A stretch of DNA of 64,000 bases from NCBI RefSeq assembly GCF_001439635.1, contig NZ_LMBZ01000018.1, positions 52,384 through 116,383 on the forward strand, in the 5' to 3' direction. Shown here in pieces: positions 53,420-60,881 of the stretch; the first letter of the stretch is position 1; the number at the start of each line of letters is the position of its first letter. The position numbers and the translations under genes are program-made. This DNA comes from Solibacillus cecembensis (GTDB taxonomy: Bacteria > Bacillota > Bacilli > Bacillales_A > Planococcaceae). A model generated the notes under the pieces. The model saw only the letters and a program-made list of their open reading frames with translations. It was not told the DNA's origin and searched no databases.

Positions 53420-53436
53420 TGTTAGCTTTCCTTACA
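53420..53436 (+). promoter_or_regulatory. GlnR/TnrA box
   Basis: TGTTAGCTTTCCTTACA is a perfect fit to TGTNA-N7-TNACA. It ends 5 nt before the glnR -35, the place from which GlnR represses glnRA in nitrogen excess. TnrA shares the same site type. Confidence 0.85.
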
Positions 53437-53441
53437 CAGAA

Positions 53442-53470
53442 TTGACAATGAATTTTCCATGTTTTAATAT
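53442..53470 (+). promoter_or_regulatory. glnRA promoter
   Basis: TTGACA (53442-53447), a 17-nt spacer and TAATAT (53465-53470), 29 nt before the GTG of glnR. Confidence 0.7.
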
Positions 53471-53498
53471 AAATCGTAAGTAAGGAGGATGAATGTAT

Positions 53499-53903
53499 GT
53501 GAGTAGTGAAATCCGGCGCACAATGCCGTTATTGTCGATGAGTATTGTGATGCAATTAACCGATTTAACAGCAAGGCAAATTCGCTACTATGAAGAACAT
53601 CATTTAATTCAGCCTCACCGAACAGCAGGAAATCGACGCATGTTTTCATTAAACGACGTAGATTTATTATTAGAAATTAAAGACATACTTGAGCAAGGTG
53701 TGAACATGGCAGAAGTGAAAAGAGTGTTCGCAAAGAAAAATGAATCCGCAACAACCGCTGCCGAAAAGGAAATATCGGATTCAGAGCTTCGGGAAATTAT
53801 GCGTGAAGAGAGGCGGCAAGCTAATCGCATGCAAAAAACGTCCATCCGTCAAGGGGATTTATCACGTTTCAATCATCGTTCAGCAAGAGATGCTAAACGA
53901 TAA
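53499..53903 (+). CDS. glnR: Nitrogen repressor GlnR
   Basis: This 134-residue MerR-family regulator represses its own operon when feedback-inhibited glutamine synthetase activates it. It has PLLSMSIVMQLTDLTARQIR and YYEEHHLIQPHRTAGNRRMF (winged helix-turn-helix) and the C-terminal GlnR tail RQGDLSRFNHR. The GTG at 53499 is chosen because AAGGAGG at 53482-53488 is 10 nt away and the product then starts MSSEIRR like its orthologue. An ATG at 53493 is too close to that site. Confidence 0.95.
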   Translation: MSSEIRRTMPLLSMSIVMQLTDLTARQIRYYEEHHLIQPHRTAGNRRMFSLNDVDLLLEIKDILEQGVNMAEVKRVFAKKNESATTAAEKEISDSELREIMREERRQANRMQKTSIRQGDLSRFNHRSARDAKR

Positions 53904-53907
53904 TCAA

Positions 53908-53997
53908 AGCCCCGGCGGATGTCACAGATTTTAAGGGGAGTTTTTCGAGTAAACTCGAATAAAATCTGGACGCAATTCCGCCAAGGCAGAATTGATT
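53908..53997 (+). repeat. Structured repeat R1, copy 4, between glnR and glnA
   Basis: It begins AGCCCCGGCGGATGTCACAG, has the apical hairpin TTTTTCGAG/CTCGAATAAAA, and ends CTGGACGC plus AATTCCGCC-AA-GGCAGAATT. In that end hairpin one A-T pair of copy 1 is C-G (both sides changed), while the neighbouring pair is C-A. It fills more than half of the glnR-glnA gap. Confidence 0.85.
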
Positions 53998-54071
53998 TAG
54001 AAATTGATCACGTGTAAATTATAAAACACCGATTTTTCGGGGAAGAAACCAATTTAGGAGTGTGGAACATA

Positions 54072-55406
54072 GTGGGAAAATATACGAAGGACGATATTAA
54101 ACGTCTCGTACAACAAGAAGAAGTAAAATTTATTCGTTTACAATTTACGGATATTTTAGGAACAATCAAAAATGTTGAAATTCCAGTAAGCCAATTAGAT
54201 AAAGCATTAGATAATAAAATGATGTTTGATGGCTCTTCAATTGAAGGTTTCGTTCGTATCGAAGAGTCTGATATGTATTTATACCCTGATTATGATTCGT
54301 TTATGGTATTCCCATGGACTGCCGAAAAAGGCAAAGTAGCACGTTTCATCTGTGATATTTATAATCCAAATGGTACGCCTTTCGCAGGTGACCCACGTAA
54401 CAACTTAAAGCGCGTACTAAAAGAAATGGAAGAAATGGGCTTCACGGATTTCAACTTAGGACCTGAGCCAGAATTCTTCTTATTCAAGTTAGATGCAAAA
54501 GGTGAGCCAACTTTAGAAGTAAATGACAACGGTGGTTATTTTGACTTAGCACCAACAGACTTAGGTGAAAACTGCCGTCGTGATATCGTATTAGAGCTTG
54601 AGGAAATGGGCTTTGAAATTGAAGCATCTCACCATGAAGTAGCACCAGGGCAACACGAGATTGACTTTAAATACGCAGATGCGATTACAGCATGTGATAA
54701 CATTCAAACATTCAAGCTAGTTGTAAAAACAATTGCACGTAAACACGGTTTACATGCAACATTTATGCCAAAACCATTATTCGGTGAAGCAGGATCAGGT
54801 ATGCACTTTAACGTTTCATTATTTAAAGGCAAAGTAAATGCGTTTTATGATGAATCTACAGAGCTTGGCTTATCTGAAAGTGCAATGCAATTCATGGCAG
54901 GTATTTTAAAGCACGTACAAGGATTTACAGCAATTACAAATCCAATTGTCAACTCGTATAAACGTTTAGTACCAGGCTATGAAGCACCTTGTTATGTAGC
55001 ATGGTCAGCACAAAACCGTTCACCACTAATTCGTATTCCATCTTCTCGTGGTATATCAACGCGTGTTGAGGTGCGTTCAGTTGACCCGGCAGCAAATCCA
55101 TATTTAGCGATGGCTGTTATTTTAGAAGCAGGTCTTGAAGGAATTCGTCAACAATTAACACCACCACCAGCAATCAATCGTAACATTTATGTGATGAGCG
55201 AAGAAGAGCGTCAAGCAAACGGTATTGATAACTTACCAGCAGCATTAGATGATGCTTTAGCGTTACTTGCAAAAGATAAAGTTGTACAAAAAGCATTAGG
55301 TCGTCACATTTATGCGAACTTCAAGGAAGCAAAAGAAATTGAGTTCGACATGTACCGTTCAACTGTTCACCAATGGGAACGCGACCAATATTTGAAAATG
55401 TATTAA
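54072..55406 (+). CDS. glnA: Type I glutamine synthetase
   Basis: GlnA makes glutamine from glutamate, ammonia and ATP, and in its feedback-inhibited form controls GlnR and TnrA. The 444-residue protein (same length as B. subtilis GlnA) has FDGSSIEGFVRIEESDMYLY, GPEPEFFLFK, HHEVAPGQHEIDF, GSGMHFNVSLF and AWSAQNRSPLIRIP. The GTG at 54072 gives MGKYTKDDIKRL; AGGAG lies 11 nt upstream. Co-transcribed with glnR across R1 copy 4. Confidence 0.97.
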   Translation: MGKYTKDDIKRLVQQEEVKFIRLQFTDILGTIKNVEIPVSQLDKALDNKMMFDGSSIEGFVRIEESDMYLYPDYDSFMVFPWTAEKGKVARFICDIYNPNGTPFAGDPRNNLKRVLKEMEEMGFTDFNLGPEPEFFLFKLDAKGEPTLEVNDNGGYFDLAPTDLGENCRRDIVLELEEMGFEIEASHHEVAPGQHEIDFKYADAITACDNIQTFKLVVKTIARKHGLHATFMPKPLFGEAGSGMHFNVSLFKGKVNAFYDESTELGLSESAMQFMAGILKHVQGFTAITNPIVNSYKRLVPGYEAPCYVAWSAQNRSPLIRIPSSRGISTRVEVRSVDPAANPYLAMAVILEAGLEGIRQQLTPPPAINRNIYVMSEEERQANGIDNLPAALDDALALLAKDKVVQKALGRHIYANFKEAKEIEFDMYRSTVHQWERDQYLKMY

Positions 55407-55409
55407 TAG

Positions 55410-55446
55410 AAAAGCGTTGGGGCTATAAGGCTCCAACGCTTTTTCA
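55410..55446 (+). terminator. glnA terminator
   Basis: AAAAGCGTTGGGGC pairs with GCTCCAACGCTTTT. The integrase gene of the prophage ends just beyond, so the attachment site should lie between about 55440 and 55502. Confidence 0.8.
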
Positions 55447-55502
55447 ATATTTAATGACCACATGATTATTATCTATTGTCCACAAATTGCCCACAAACTT
55501 TT

Positions 55503-56633
55503 TTATTCGCCTAATTTCTCCATATAATCATTGAAACTATCAATCGTACGTTCTGCAACTTTATTCGATATATGTGCATAAGTATTAATAGTAGTTACAG
55601 GGGATTCATGTCCCAATCTATCAGCAATTGACTTCATATCCCACTCAGCTTCTATTAGCATGGCTACATGTGTATGACGAGTTGAATGTATTGGTAGTGG
55701 ATCATGTTTGATATGCTCCATTGCGGATTTAAAGACATTCCACAATGTAGACTTAGGAAGTGGAGAACCATCATCACGAGCAAAAAGAAGGTTTAACTCA
55801 TGATTATAAAGGTCCCCAACAAGCATTTTCTGTTCTGTGCGATGTTTAACATATGTTTTGAGCTTTTGCATATATTTTTCACGCATTAAAACATCACGTG
55901 TAGAAGCATAGCTTTTTGTATCACCTAGTAGCTCATCATCATCTTCTGGTTGAAATTCAAGCGTTTGATCTACACGTAAAGTATTTTCACGCCAAACGAT
56001 ATCATCTAAACATAGCGCAGCACATTCACCTTTTCGCATACCGCTTTCAAACAGGGTTTCAAAGAATAAGCCATACGTGTAATTTCTACGGTAAATATAC
56101 GCTAATATTTGCGATACTAGATTGGGTTCGATAAATTTCAACTTTTTCACAGAAAGCTTTTTAATGACTACATTTTCGCAAGGATTTCTTGTGATATAGC
56201 CATTCATTACAGCACGTTTCATACATTGATTAATTGCATTATGAACACGACGAGCTGTAGTTCGTGCCAAGCCTTTTTCTATAATAACATCGATAAATTT
56301 TTGATAAGCAATAGGGCGAATATCCTTTAAGTTTAGATGACCAAATACTGGTGTGGCATGGTCTTCAATTGCGTTCCGATAGGTTTTATACGTATTTGGT
56401 TTTAACTTATCTTTTACGTAATTTTGGAGCCATAATGCGCCATATTCTTTAAAACGCATATTCCCAGCAAACTTTTCATTACTTTTTAATTCCGCTTCTT
56501 TTTTTATTGCTGCATCACGTGCTTCAGGTTTGGTAGTGAAGCCACTCTCAGAGTATTCCGTCCATTCTTCGTTAAAACCTTTAATACGGATTCTGTAGGA
56601 CCAATACTTACCACGCTTTCGAAATGATGCCAT
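55503..56633 (-). CDS. int: Prophage tyrosine integrase
   Basis: The 376-residue protein has an N-terminal arm-binding domain (RGKYWSYRIRIKGFNEEW), a SAM-like core-binding domain (about 65-150) and the catalytic domain. Catalytic residues visible are Arg in ESGMRKGECAALC, His-x-x-Arg in HSTRHTHVAM, His in GHESPVTT and the Tyr nucleophile in INTYAHIS. It faces the glnA end, the usual place of an integrase next to its attachment site. Confidence 0.95.
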   Translation of the reverse strand: MASFRKRGKYWSYRIRIKGFNEEWTEYSESGFTTKPEARDAAIKKEAELKSNEKFAGNMRFKEYGALWLQNYVKDKLKPNTYKTYRNAIEDHATPVFGHLNLKDIRPIAYQKFIDVIIEKGLARTTARRVHNAINQCMKRAVMNGYITRNPCENVVIKKLSVKKLKFIEPNLVSQILAYIYRRNYTYGLFFETLFESGMRKGECAALCLDDIVWRENTLRVDQTLEFQPEDDDELLGDTKSYASTRDVLMREKYMQKLKTYVKHRTEQKMLVGDLYNHELNLLFARDDGSPLPKSTLWNVFKSAMEHIKHDPLPIHSTRHTHVAMLIEAEWDMKSIADRLGHESPVTTINTYAHISNKVAERTIDSFNDYMEKLGE

Positions 56634-56653
56634 AATATCAACCCCTTCATTAA

Positions 56654-57178
56654 TTAGCTTATACGTCTACCAAGCTTTATTGAATCACTTTGACTATTCC
56701 ATTTCAGCATATTATTTTTGGTGTTTACATATTGATGCAGTCGTTTCAAGGCAAAATCATATTCCACATTGAACAGCTCTTGGACATTGTATACAGTAAT
56801 GATGTCAAAATTATAAATGAGTAATTGATCCAGCATAAATGTGGGGATGGCTGCATGATACATAAAGTGATCGGCTTTATATTCTTGATATTCAACAAAT
56901 AATTTTGGTAATTTCGTTTGACGCCCCGTATGCAAAAGCACATGAGTAAGTTCATGACAAAATTCTTGCCATTGCTGTTGGGGTGAAAGATTTTCATTAA
57001 GTAAGATAATGCTTCTTTTCCCTGTAAAAAGCGCCTGACTCGGTTCTTGCCAATAAAAGCTTGTAATACCTAAACGTCTTGTAATCGTTTGGAATTGAAG
57101 CTGCTGAGGCGTTGAAATACCTAACTTTAAGTAAAATGTTTTAATGTATTCTTCTGTGTGCGTTAAACAAGTTGACAT
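56654..57178 (-). CDS. ImmA/IrrE-family metallopeptidase
   Basis: The 174-residue protein has the zinc motif HELTHVLLH (HExxH) at about residues 91-99, typical of ImmA-like proteases that cleave phage repressors to start induction. It lies between int and the repressor, in the same direction. An induction circuit with the CI-like repressor at 57931 is therefore likely (inference). Confidence 0.87.
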   Translation of the reverse strand: MSTCLTHTEEYIKTFYLKLGISTPQQLQFQTITRRLGITSFYWQEPSQALFTGKRSIILLNENLSPQQQWQEFCHELTHVLLHTGRQTKLPKLFVEYQEYKADHFMYHAAIPTFMLDQLLIYNFDIITVYNVQELFNVEYDFALKRLHQYVNTKNNMLKWNSQSDSIKLGRRIS

Positions 57179-57336
57179 ACAATCATCTCCAATAAAATAT
57201 CAAAGAACAAACGTTCTGTTTTTATTAGATTACTATAAAATGGATAGATTTAAAAGGGTGATTTCATAAATGGAATCTATTTCTTTACTGAATTAGGATA
57301 TAATTGTTTTTATATACTTAGGAAAGGAGAATTTTT

Positions 57337-57885
57337 ATGAAATTGAAAATGCTTGTTCTTTTATTGTTATCATCCATGATGTTGGTAGCATGTGGAGGGA
57401 ACGAAAAGGAACAAAATGATGAAGTTGTAAACACTCCTATAGTTAAAGAAGAGGAAACTGTAAAACCAAAGGTAGATGAGATTAAAGAGGAAGAAATTGA
57501 AGAAGACCTAATCCTAGATTTGTTTGAAGATGATCCTGTACCTGAAAAGGGCGGTATTATAAATACTGACCAAATAAAAGCAATTATTGAATACCATGCA
57601 TTAGGTGCTGACGACAAACTTATTGATGTTTCATTACATAACGGAGAAATTACTGCTACAGTGGAAGTCGTAGCGTTAAATAGTCTACCAGCTTCAATGT
57701 CGGCAGAAATGGTTTATTCTAGAAGTGGCGATGAATTGTTGTTACATGAAGGCTGGGACGTATTAACGATTAAATTTGGAGAAGGTATAGGAACAGTTAG
57801 CATGAATCGTTCACAGCAAAAAGATGAAGGAGTAGGGCCATATTTCCCAACAGTTGAAATAATTAATCAATTAGAAGGTAAATAA
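57337..57885 (+). CDS. Putative lipoprotein, possible prophage moron
   Basis: The 182-residue protein has a lipobox signal (MKLKMLVLLLLSSMMLVACG), an acidic Glu/Lys-rich stretch (about 22-60) and a soluble domain of unknown function. It stands on the plus strand inside the minus-strand lysogeny module, with AAAGGAG before its ATG and a terminator behind. That is the layout of a lysogenic-conversion gene expressed from the prophage. I do not recognise the domain. Confidence 0.75.
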   Translation: MKLKMLVLLLLSSMMLVACGGNEKEQNDEVVNTPIVKEEETVKPKVDEIKEEEIEEDLILDLFEDDPVPEKGGIINTDQIKAIIEYHALGADDKLIDVSLHNGEITATVEVVALNSLPASMSAEMVYSRSGDELLLHEGWDVLTIKFGEGIGTVSMNRSQQKDEGVGPYFPTVEIINQLEGK

Positions 57886-57901
57886 TAAATTTAGACAAAA
57901 C

Positions 57902-57942
57902 AAAAATAGGCAGCCAGTTGACTGGTATGCCTATTTTTTTTC
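57902..57942. terminator. Bidirectional terminator (lipoprotein / repressor)
   Basis: AAAAATAGGCA pairs with TGCCTATTTTT around GCCAGTTGACTGGTA, with A and T runs outside. It overlaps the repressor stop codon. Confidence 0.8.
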
Positions 57943-58293
57943 GTTCTTAATCATTTCCCAAATCGTACGTAGCTTTCGAAGCTCTTCTTCATCTGATTTA
58001 GGCAATTCTTTATACCAAACTCCAAGCTCTGGATCATTGGCAAATGCCTGAAACTCTGCTTCGTCCTCTGGTATGTCTGGTGTATATTCTAAGGTGTCAG
58101 TGCGACCTAGTAAATAATCAGTGCTGACTTCTAATATATTTGCTAAATTTAAAAGTTCACTATCTTTAACGGGTCTTTCATTAGATTCAATTCGGTTCAT
58201 TACACTAACGTTTAGGTTAACACGATTAGCTAATTCTCTTTGGGTCCATCCGCGATTTTCTCTCAATGAGATTATTTTTTTCCCTATATCCAT
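57931..58293 (-). CDS. CI-like phage repressor
   Basis: The 120-residue protein has an N-terminal XRE helix-turn-helix (ISLRENRGWTQRELANRVNL, then VSVMNRIESNERPVKD) and a short acidic C-terminal region without a LexA-type peptidase domain. This fits control by the ImmA-like protease rather than RecA-stimulated self-cleavage (inference). An upstream in-frame start at 58335 would run into the operator region. It is divergent from the Cro-like gene. Confidence 0.87.
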   Translation of the reverse strand: MDIGKKIISLRENRGWTQRELANRVNLNVSVMNRIESNERPVKDSELLNLANILEVSTDYLLGRTDTLEYTPDIPEDEAEFQAFANDPELGVWYKELPKSDEEELRKLRTIWEMIKNEKK

Positions 58294-58336
58294 GTTTTCA
58301 CCGCTTTCAGTGAGTTCATATAATAAATATATCATG

Positions 58337-58351
58337 TTTCCATTTTAGAAA
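58337..58351. promoter_or_regulatory. Lysogeny operator O1
   Basis: TTTCCATTTTAGAAA fits the shared pattern TTnCTAnnnTAGnAA with one mismatch. It is the site nearest the repressor gene. Confidence 0.55.
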
Positions 58352-58359
58352 TAAAATAA

Positions 58360-58374
58360 TTTCTAAAATAGCAA
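58360..58374. promoter_or_regulatory. Lysogeny operator O2
   Basis: TTTCTAAAATAGCAA, identical to O3 and 28 nt from it (start to start). Confidence 0.7.
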
Positions 58375-58382
58375 TAAAATAC

Positions 58383-58411
58383 TTGAATTTCTAAAATAGC
58401 AATGATATATT
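58383..58411 (+). promoter_or_regulatory. Early (cro-side) promoter overlapped by O3
   Basis: TTGAAT (58383-58388), a 17-nt spacer and TATATT (58406-58411). Operator O3 fills the spacer, so a bound repressor would block RNA polymerase. Confidence 0.65.
58388..58402. promoter_or_regulatory. Lysogeny operator O3
   Basis: TTTCTAAAATAGCAA, inside the early promoter spacer. Confidence 0.7.
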
Positions 58412-58423
58412 GTATTCAAGGAG

Positions 58424-58438
58424 TTGCTAAAACAGAAA
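58424..58438. promoter_or_regulatory. Lysogeny operator O4
   Basis: TTGCTAAAACAGAAA fits the pattern with one mismatch. It lies in the leader of the Cro-like gene. Confidence 0.6.
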
Positions 58439-58457
58439 TGCGAGAGAGGTGGTTATT

Positions 58458-58682
58458 GTGAAAGTATTTAGCTTAGAATTTATAAAACAACGTAGGCAGG
58501 AATTAAATCTAACACTTCAAGAAGCGGCAGATGCTATGGAAATGAAGAACGCTTCTACATACATGAAGTATGAGAATGGAACTTATTCATTTAAAGCAGA
58601 GCATTTGCCATTATTAGCAAAAGTGTTGCAATGTAATACAGAAAATTTTTTTCGACAAATAGTTGCTAAAATAGCAATTTAA
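58458..58682 (+). CDS. Cro-like XRE regulator
   Basis: The 74-residue protein is essentially one helix-turn-helix domain (LTLQEAADAMEMKNASTYMK, then YENGTYSFKAEHLP). It is divergent from the CI-like gene, the typical cro position. GAGAGGTGG supports GTG 58458; an earlier GTG at 58449 overlaps that site. The 3' end of the gene contains operator O5. Confidence 0.83.
   Translation: MKVFSLEFIKQRRQELNLTLQEAADAMEMKNASTYMKYENGTYSFKAEHLPLLAKVLQCNTENFFRQIVAKIAI
58663..58677. promoter_or_regulatory. Lysogeny operator O5, within the cro-like gene end
   Basis: TTGCTAAAATAGCAA has perfect TTGCTA/TAGCAA arms, the most symmetric of the five. It encodes the last residues VAKIAI of the Cro-like protein and precedes the next gene. 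Confidence 0.65.
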
Positions 58683-58695
58683 GGAGGTGAGAGAG

Positions 58696-58959
58696 ATGTT
58701 TCAAATTGATAATACTTACGCTGAGGAAGTATTTCGTCAGGAAGTTCGTAAAAAAATCGAAAGCATTAGCCACACTACAATGTTTTGGGATATGAAGGAA
58801 CTTTGTAGACAGGTGAGTCTTAGTGAGACGACGGTTAAAGAAACCTTCTTTTATGTAGAAGGCTTCCCTAAATTTCGCGTGGGGAAGAAGTGGCTCATTA
58901 ATGCTATACGTGCTGAGGAGTTTCTGGCGGAGTGGTCCAGTAGGCAACCAAACCATTAA
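58696..58959 (+). CDS. Small phage protein with excisionase/DUF771-like helix-turn-helix
   Basis: The 87-residue protein includes MKELCRQVSLSETTVKETFF and FRVGKKWLINAIRAEEFLAE, a winged-helix, excisionase-like pattern seen in DUF771 phage proteins. It probably binds DNA; its target is unknown. AAGGAGG is 8 nt before the ATG at 58696. Confidence 0.7.
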   Translation: MFQIDNTYAEEVFRQEVRKKIESISHTTMFWDMKELCRQVSLSETTVKETFFYVEGFPKFRVGKKWLINAIRAEEFLAEWSSRQPNH

Positions 58960-59069
58960 TAGAAATAAGGGGTGTAATTATTTGTTATGTGTTTCTTCTA
59001 TAAGTAAATTTTACCTGTTTCTTTTCTGTTTGGAAATTCCATTTCGGAATAGGAAAGGTGGTGAAATTT

Positions 59070-59351
59070 ATGAATGTTAAGCTAGGCGCATTATTAAAGG
59101 CATGCCGACAAAAAGTAGGCGTTTCACAATTAGAAATGGCAGCTAATATGAATCGTTCTCAGTCATGTATTAGCAAATTTGAGAATGATGAAAAAGTACC
59201 TGATGCCTATACGCTTATGCAATGGGGACAGCTTACAAACTGCCCAGAGGTAATTGTTGCATTCTTATATGGAATGGACGGAATCACAATCATACAGCAG
59301 CTAATGCCGATTATTGGTGCAATTGCAATATGGACAGTCGGTATATTTTGA
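59070..59351 (+). CDS. XRE helix-turn-helix protein with C-terminal membrane segment
   Basis: The 93-residue protein has an N-terminal XRE domain (LLKACRQKVGVSQLEMAANM, then SQSCISKFENDEKVPD) and a hydrophobic C-terminus (MPIIGAIAIWTVGIF) that could insert in the membrane. GAAAGGTGG precedes the ATG at 59070. The combination recurs in phage early regions. The role is unknown. Confidence 0.75.
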   Translation: MNVKLGALLKACRQKVGVSQLEMAANMNRSQSCISKFENDEKVPDAYTLMQWGQLTNCPEVIVAFLYGMDGITIIQQLMPIIGAIAIWTVGIF

Positions 59352-59365
59352 GGGGAGTGCTTTAA

Positions 59366-59731
59366 ATGGAAAAATTAAAAGAGCTTGTGGATTTATGTAA
59401 GCAGCGTCAGCAAATGTTTCAACCAGATTTATGTGGCAACACAAAATTGTTCAATTCATATGATTTTGATGCAAAATATCAAGCGATTACTAAGGAAATT
59501 AACAAAGCAACAAAATCATTAAACATTTATGCGATTTCGGTCTTTTCTTTCGAAACTGACGTAGCATTTCACTCTTTAAAGGATTTGAAAAAATTTGTAG
59601 GCAATATGGATTTAACGAAAACTTATTGCAGCTACGCTAAGAAAGAAAAATATTCCGTTTCATTATATGACGGTGAATTAATTTTACATTGCTATGAAGA
59701 TGAAGAACATAAAAAAGCTCAAGCGATTTGA
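59366..59731 (+). CDS. Hypothetical phage protein, 121 residues
   Basis: I do not recognise it. It is a soluble, Lys-rich protein with four cysteines (QPDLCGN, KTYCSYA and LILHCYE among them). AGGGGAG precedes the ATG, 14 nt after the previous gene, so it is part of the early operon. Confidence 0.65.
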   Translation: MEKLKELVDLCKQRQQMFQPDLCGNTKLFNSYDFDAKYQAITKEINKATKSLNIYAISVFSFETDVAFHSLKDLKKFVGNMDLTKTYCSYAKKEKYSVSLYDGELILHCYEDEEHKKAQAI

Positions 59732-59819
59732 GAGATCACTTGAGCAGGTGCTGATTACTTTTGGACGAGTTATCAGTAAATATTATGTTCTTCCATTATA
59801 ACACATGGAGGGATAGAAC

Positions 59820-59996
59820 GTGGTAAAAAACATTCAGCAATTTTTGGTAGAGGAAGAGGAGCTATTAGCGGACTTCCTAATGGACATGGAAATTACAGAA
59901 GACAATAAGGCATATGCAAAAGCAGCTGCTTTATGGTCGATGCAATCTTCTCGTGTAGGGGCAATTTGTGATGTGCTGGATATGCTAGGGGAGTAA
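59820..59996 (+). CDS. Hypothetical phage protein, 58 residues
   Basis: This small acidic helical protein (MVKNIQQFLVEEEELLADFL at its start, WSMQSSRVGAICDVLDMLGE at its end) has a GTG start 10 nt after ATGGAGGG. No known domain is seen. Confidence 0.6.
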   Translation: MVKNIQQFLVEEEELLADFLMDMEITEDNKAYAKAAALWSMQSSRVGAICDVLDMLGE

Positions 59997-60065
59997 TTTA
60001 ATTTCATAGGGTGGCGATGCGTTGACGTCACCCTATGAATTAAAGCGTAGGGAAGGAGATTAACA

Positions 60066-60713
60066 ATGACATTACAAGTGATTGAGCGTGAAGGAAAACG
60101 TGTATTGATGACCTCACAAATTGCAGAGGCTTTTGGAGCAGACGCTAAAACCGTGAATCGAAACTTCCAACGAAATCAGGGGCGTTTTGAGCAAGGGCAA
60201 CATTTCTTCGCATTAACAGGTGAGGCATTAAAGCAGTTTAAAGGTGAGAGACGGAATGACTCCACCCTTAAATACACATCAAATTTGTATTTGTGGACTG
60301 AGGAAGGTGCATTTATGTTGGCTAAATCCTTGAACTCTGAGAAGGCGTGGCAGGCTTATAACTTGCTAGTCAATCAGTATTTCAAAATGGCTAAGGAACT
60401 TGCGCCAACTAATACAGTACAAGCATTACCACCACATTACGAAGAGAGGTTATTAACTTTGGAAACTCGCGTAGAAGATTTAGAGAAAAATATGACTTTG
60501 CATACAGGAGAACAAAAGCGTGTGCAGCGTGCAGTAGCAGAACGTGTTTATGACATTACGAATAGGCAAGCAGAGCGCACGCGATTATTCCGTGAACTTT
60601 ATAGCTCCTTAAAATTGCGCTACGAGGTGGGTTCTTATCGTGATATTAAACAGTATCAGCTGCAAGATGCCCTGCGCTTTATTTATAGCTGGAAAGGGGG
60701 CATTACGAAATGA
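60066..60713 (+). CDS. ORF6N/ORF6C-type phage antirepressor-like protein
   Basis: The 215-residue protein has an N-terminal ORF6N domain (MTSQIAEAFGADAKTVNRNF, then FALTGEALKQFKG and LWTEEGAFMLAKSL). A predicted coiled coil (about 125-150) and a C-terminal ORF6C-like part (QLQDALRFIYSWKGG) follow. Proteins of this type act as phage antirepressors or regulators. GGAAGGAGA precedes the ATG. It overlaps the next small ORF by ATGA. Confidence 0.85.
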   Translation: MTLQVIEREGKRVLMTSQIAEAFGADAKTVNRNFQRNQGRFEQGQHFFALTGEALKQFKGERRNDSTLKYTSNLYLWTEEGAFMLAKSLNSEKAWQAYNLLVNQYFKMAKELAPTNTVQALPPHYEERLLTLETRVEDLEKNMTLHTGEQKRVQRAVAERVYDITNRQAERTRLFRELYSSLKLRYEVGSYRDIKQYQLQDALRFIYSWKGGITK

Positions 60714-60865
60714 AAAACGGCAAAAGACCAACAGTCCGTGAACGCAACCATATCAAGTCATTGCGCTTAAATCCAATCAACTGGCTTATCTGTAAAAAAG
60801 TAAGTGATAAATGGCTTTTAGTGCATCGTGAATCGGGCCGCACAAGAACAATACCAGCACCATAG
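60710..60865 (+). CDS. Small phage protein, 51 residues (DUF6906-like)
   Basis: The basic protein MKNGKRPTVRERNHIKSLRL continues with NPINWLICKK and ends GRTRTIPAP. This resembles a family of tiny phage proteins starting MKNGKxPT; assignment is from memory. The ATGA overlap with the ORF6N gene supports translation. Confidence 0.65.
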   Translation: MKNGKRPTVRERNHIKSLRLNPINWLICKKVSDKWLLVHRESGRTRTIPAP

Positions 60866-60881
60866 ATTTGGGGGAATCGCT

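Noticed and set aside
58337..58677. CRISPR-like short repeats
   Set aside because: The 15-bp units are palindromic operators at irregular distances with no spacers and no cas genes.
59718..59748. Hairpin GCTCAAG/CTTGAGC as a terminator
   Set aside because: No T-run follows and the early phage operon appears to continue.
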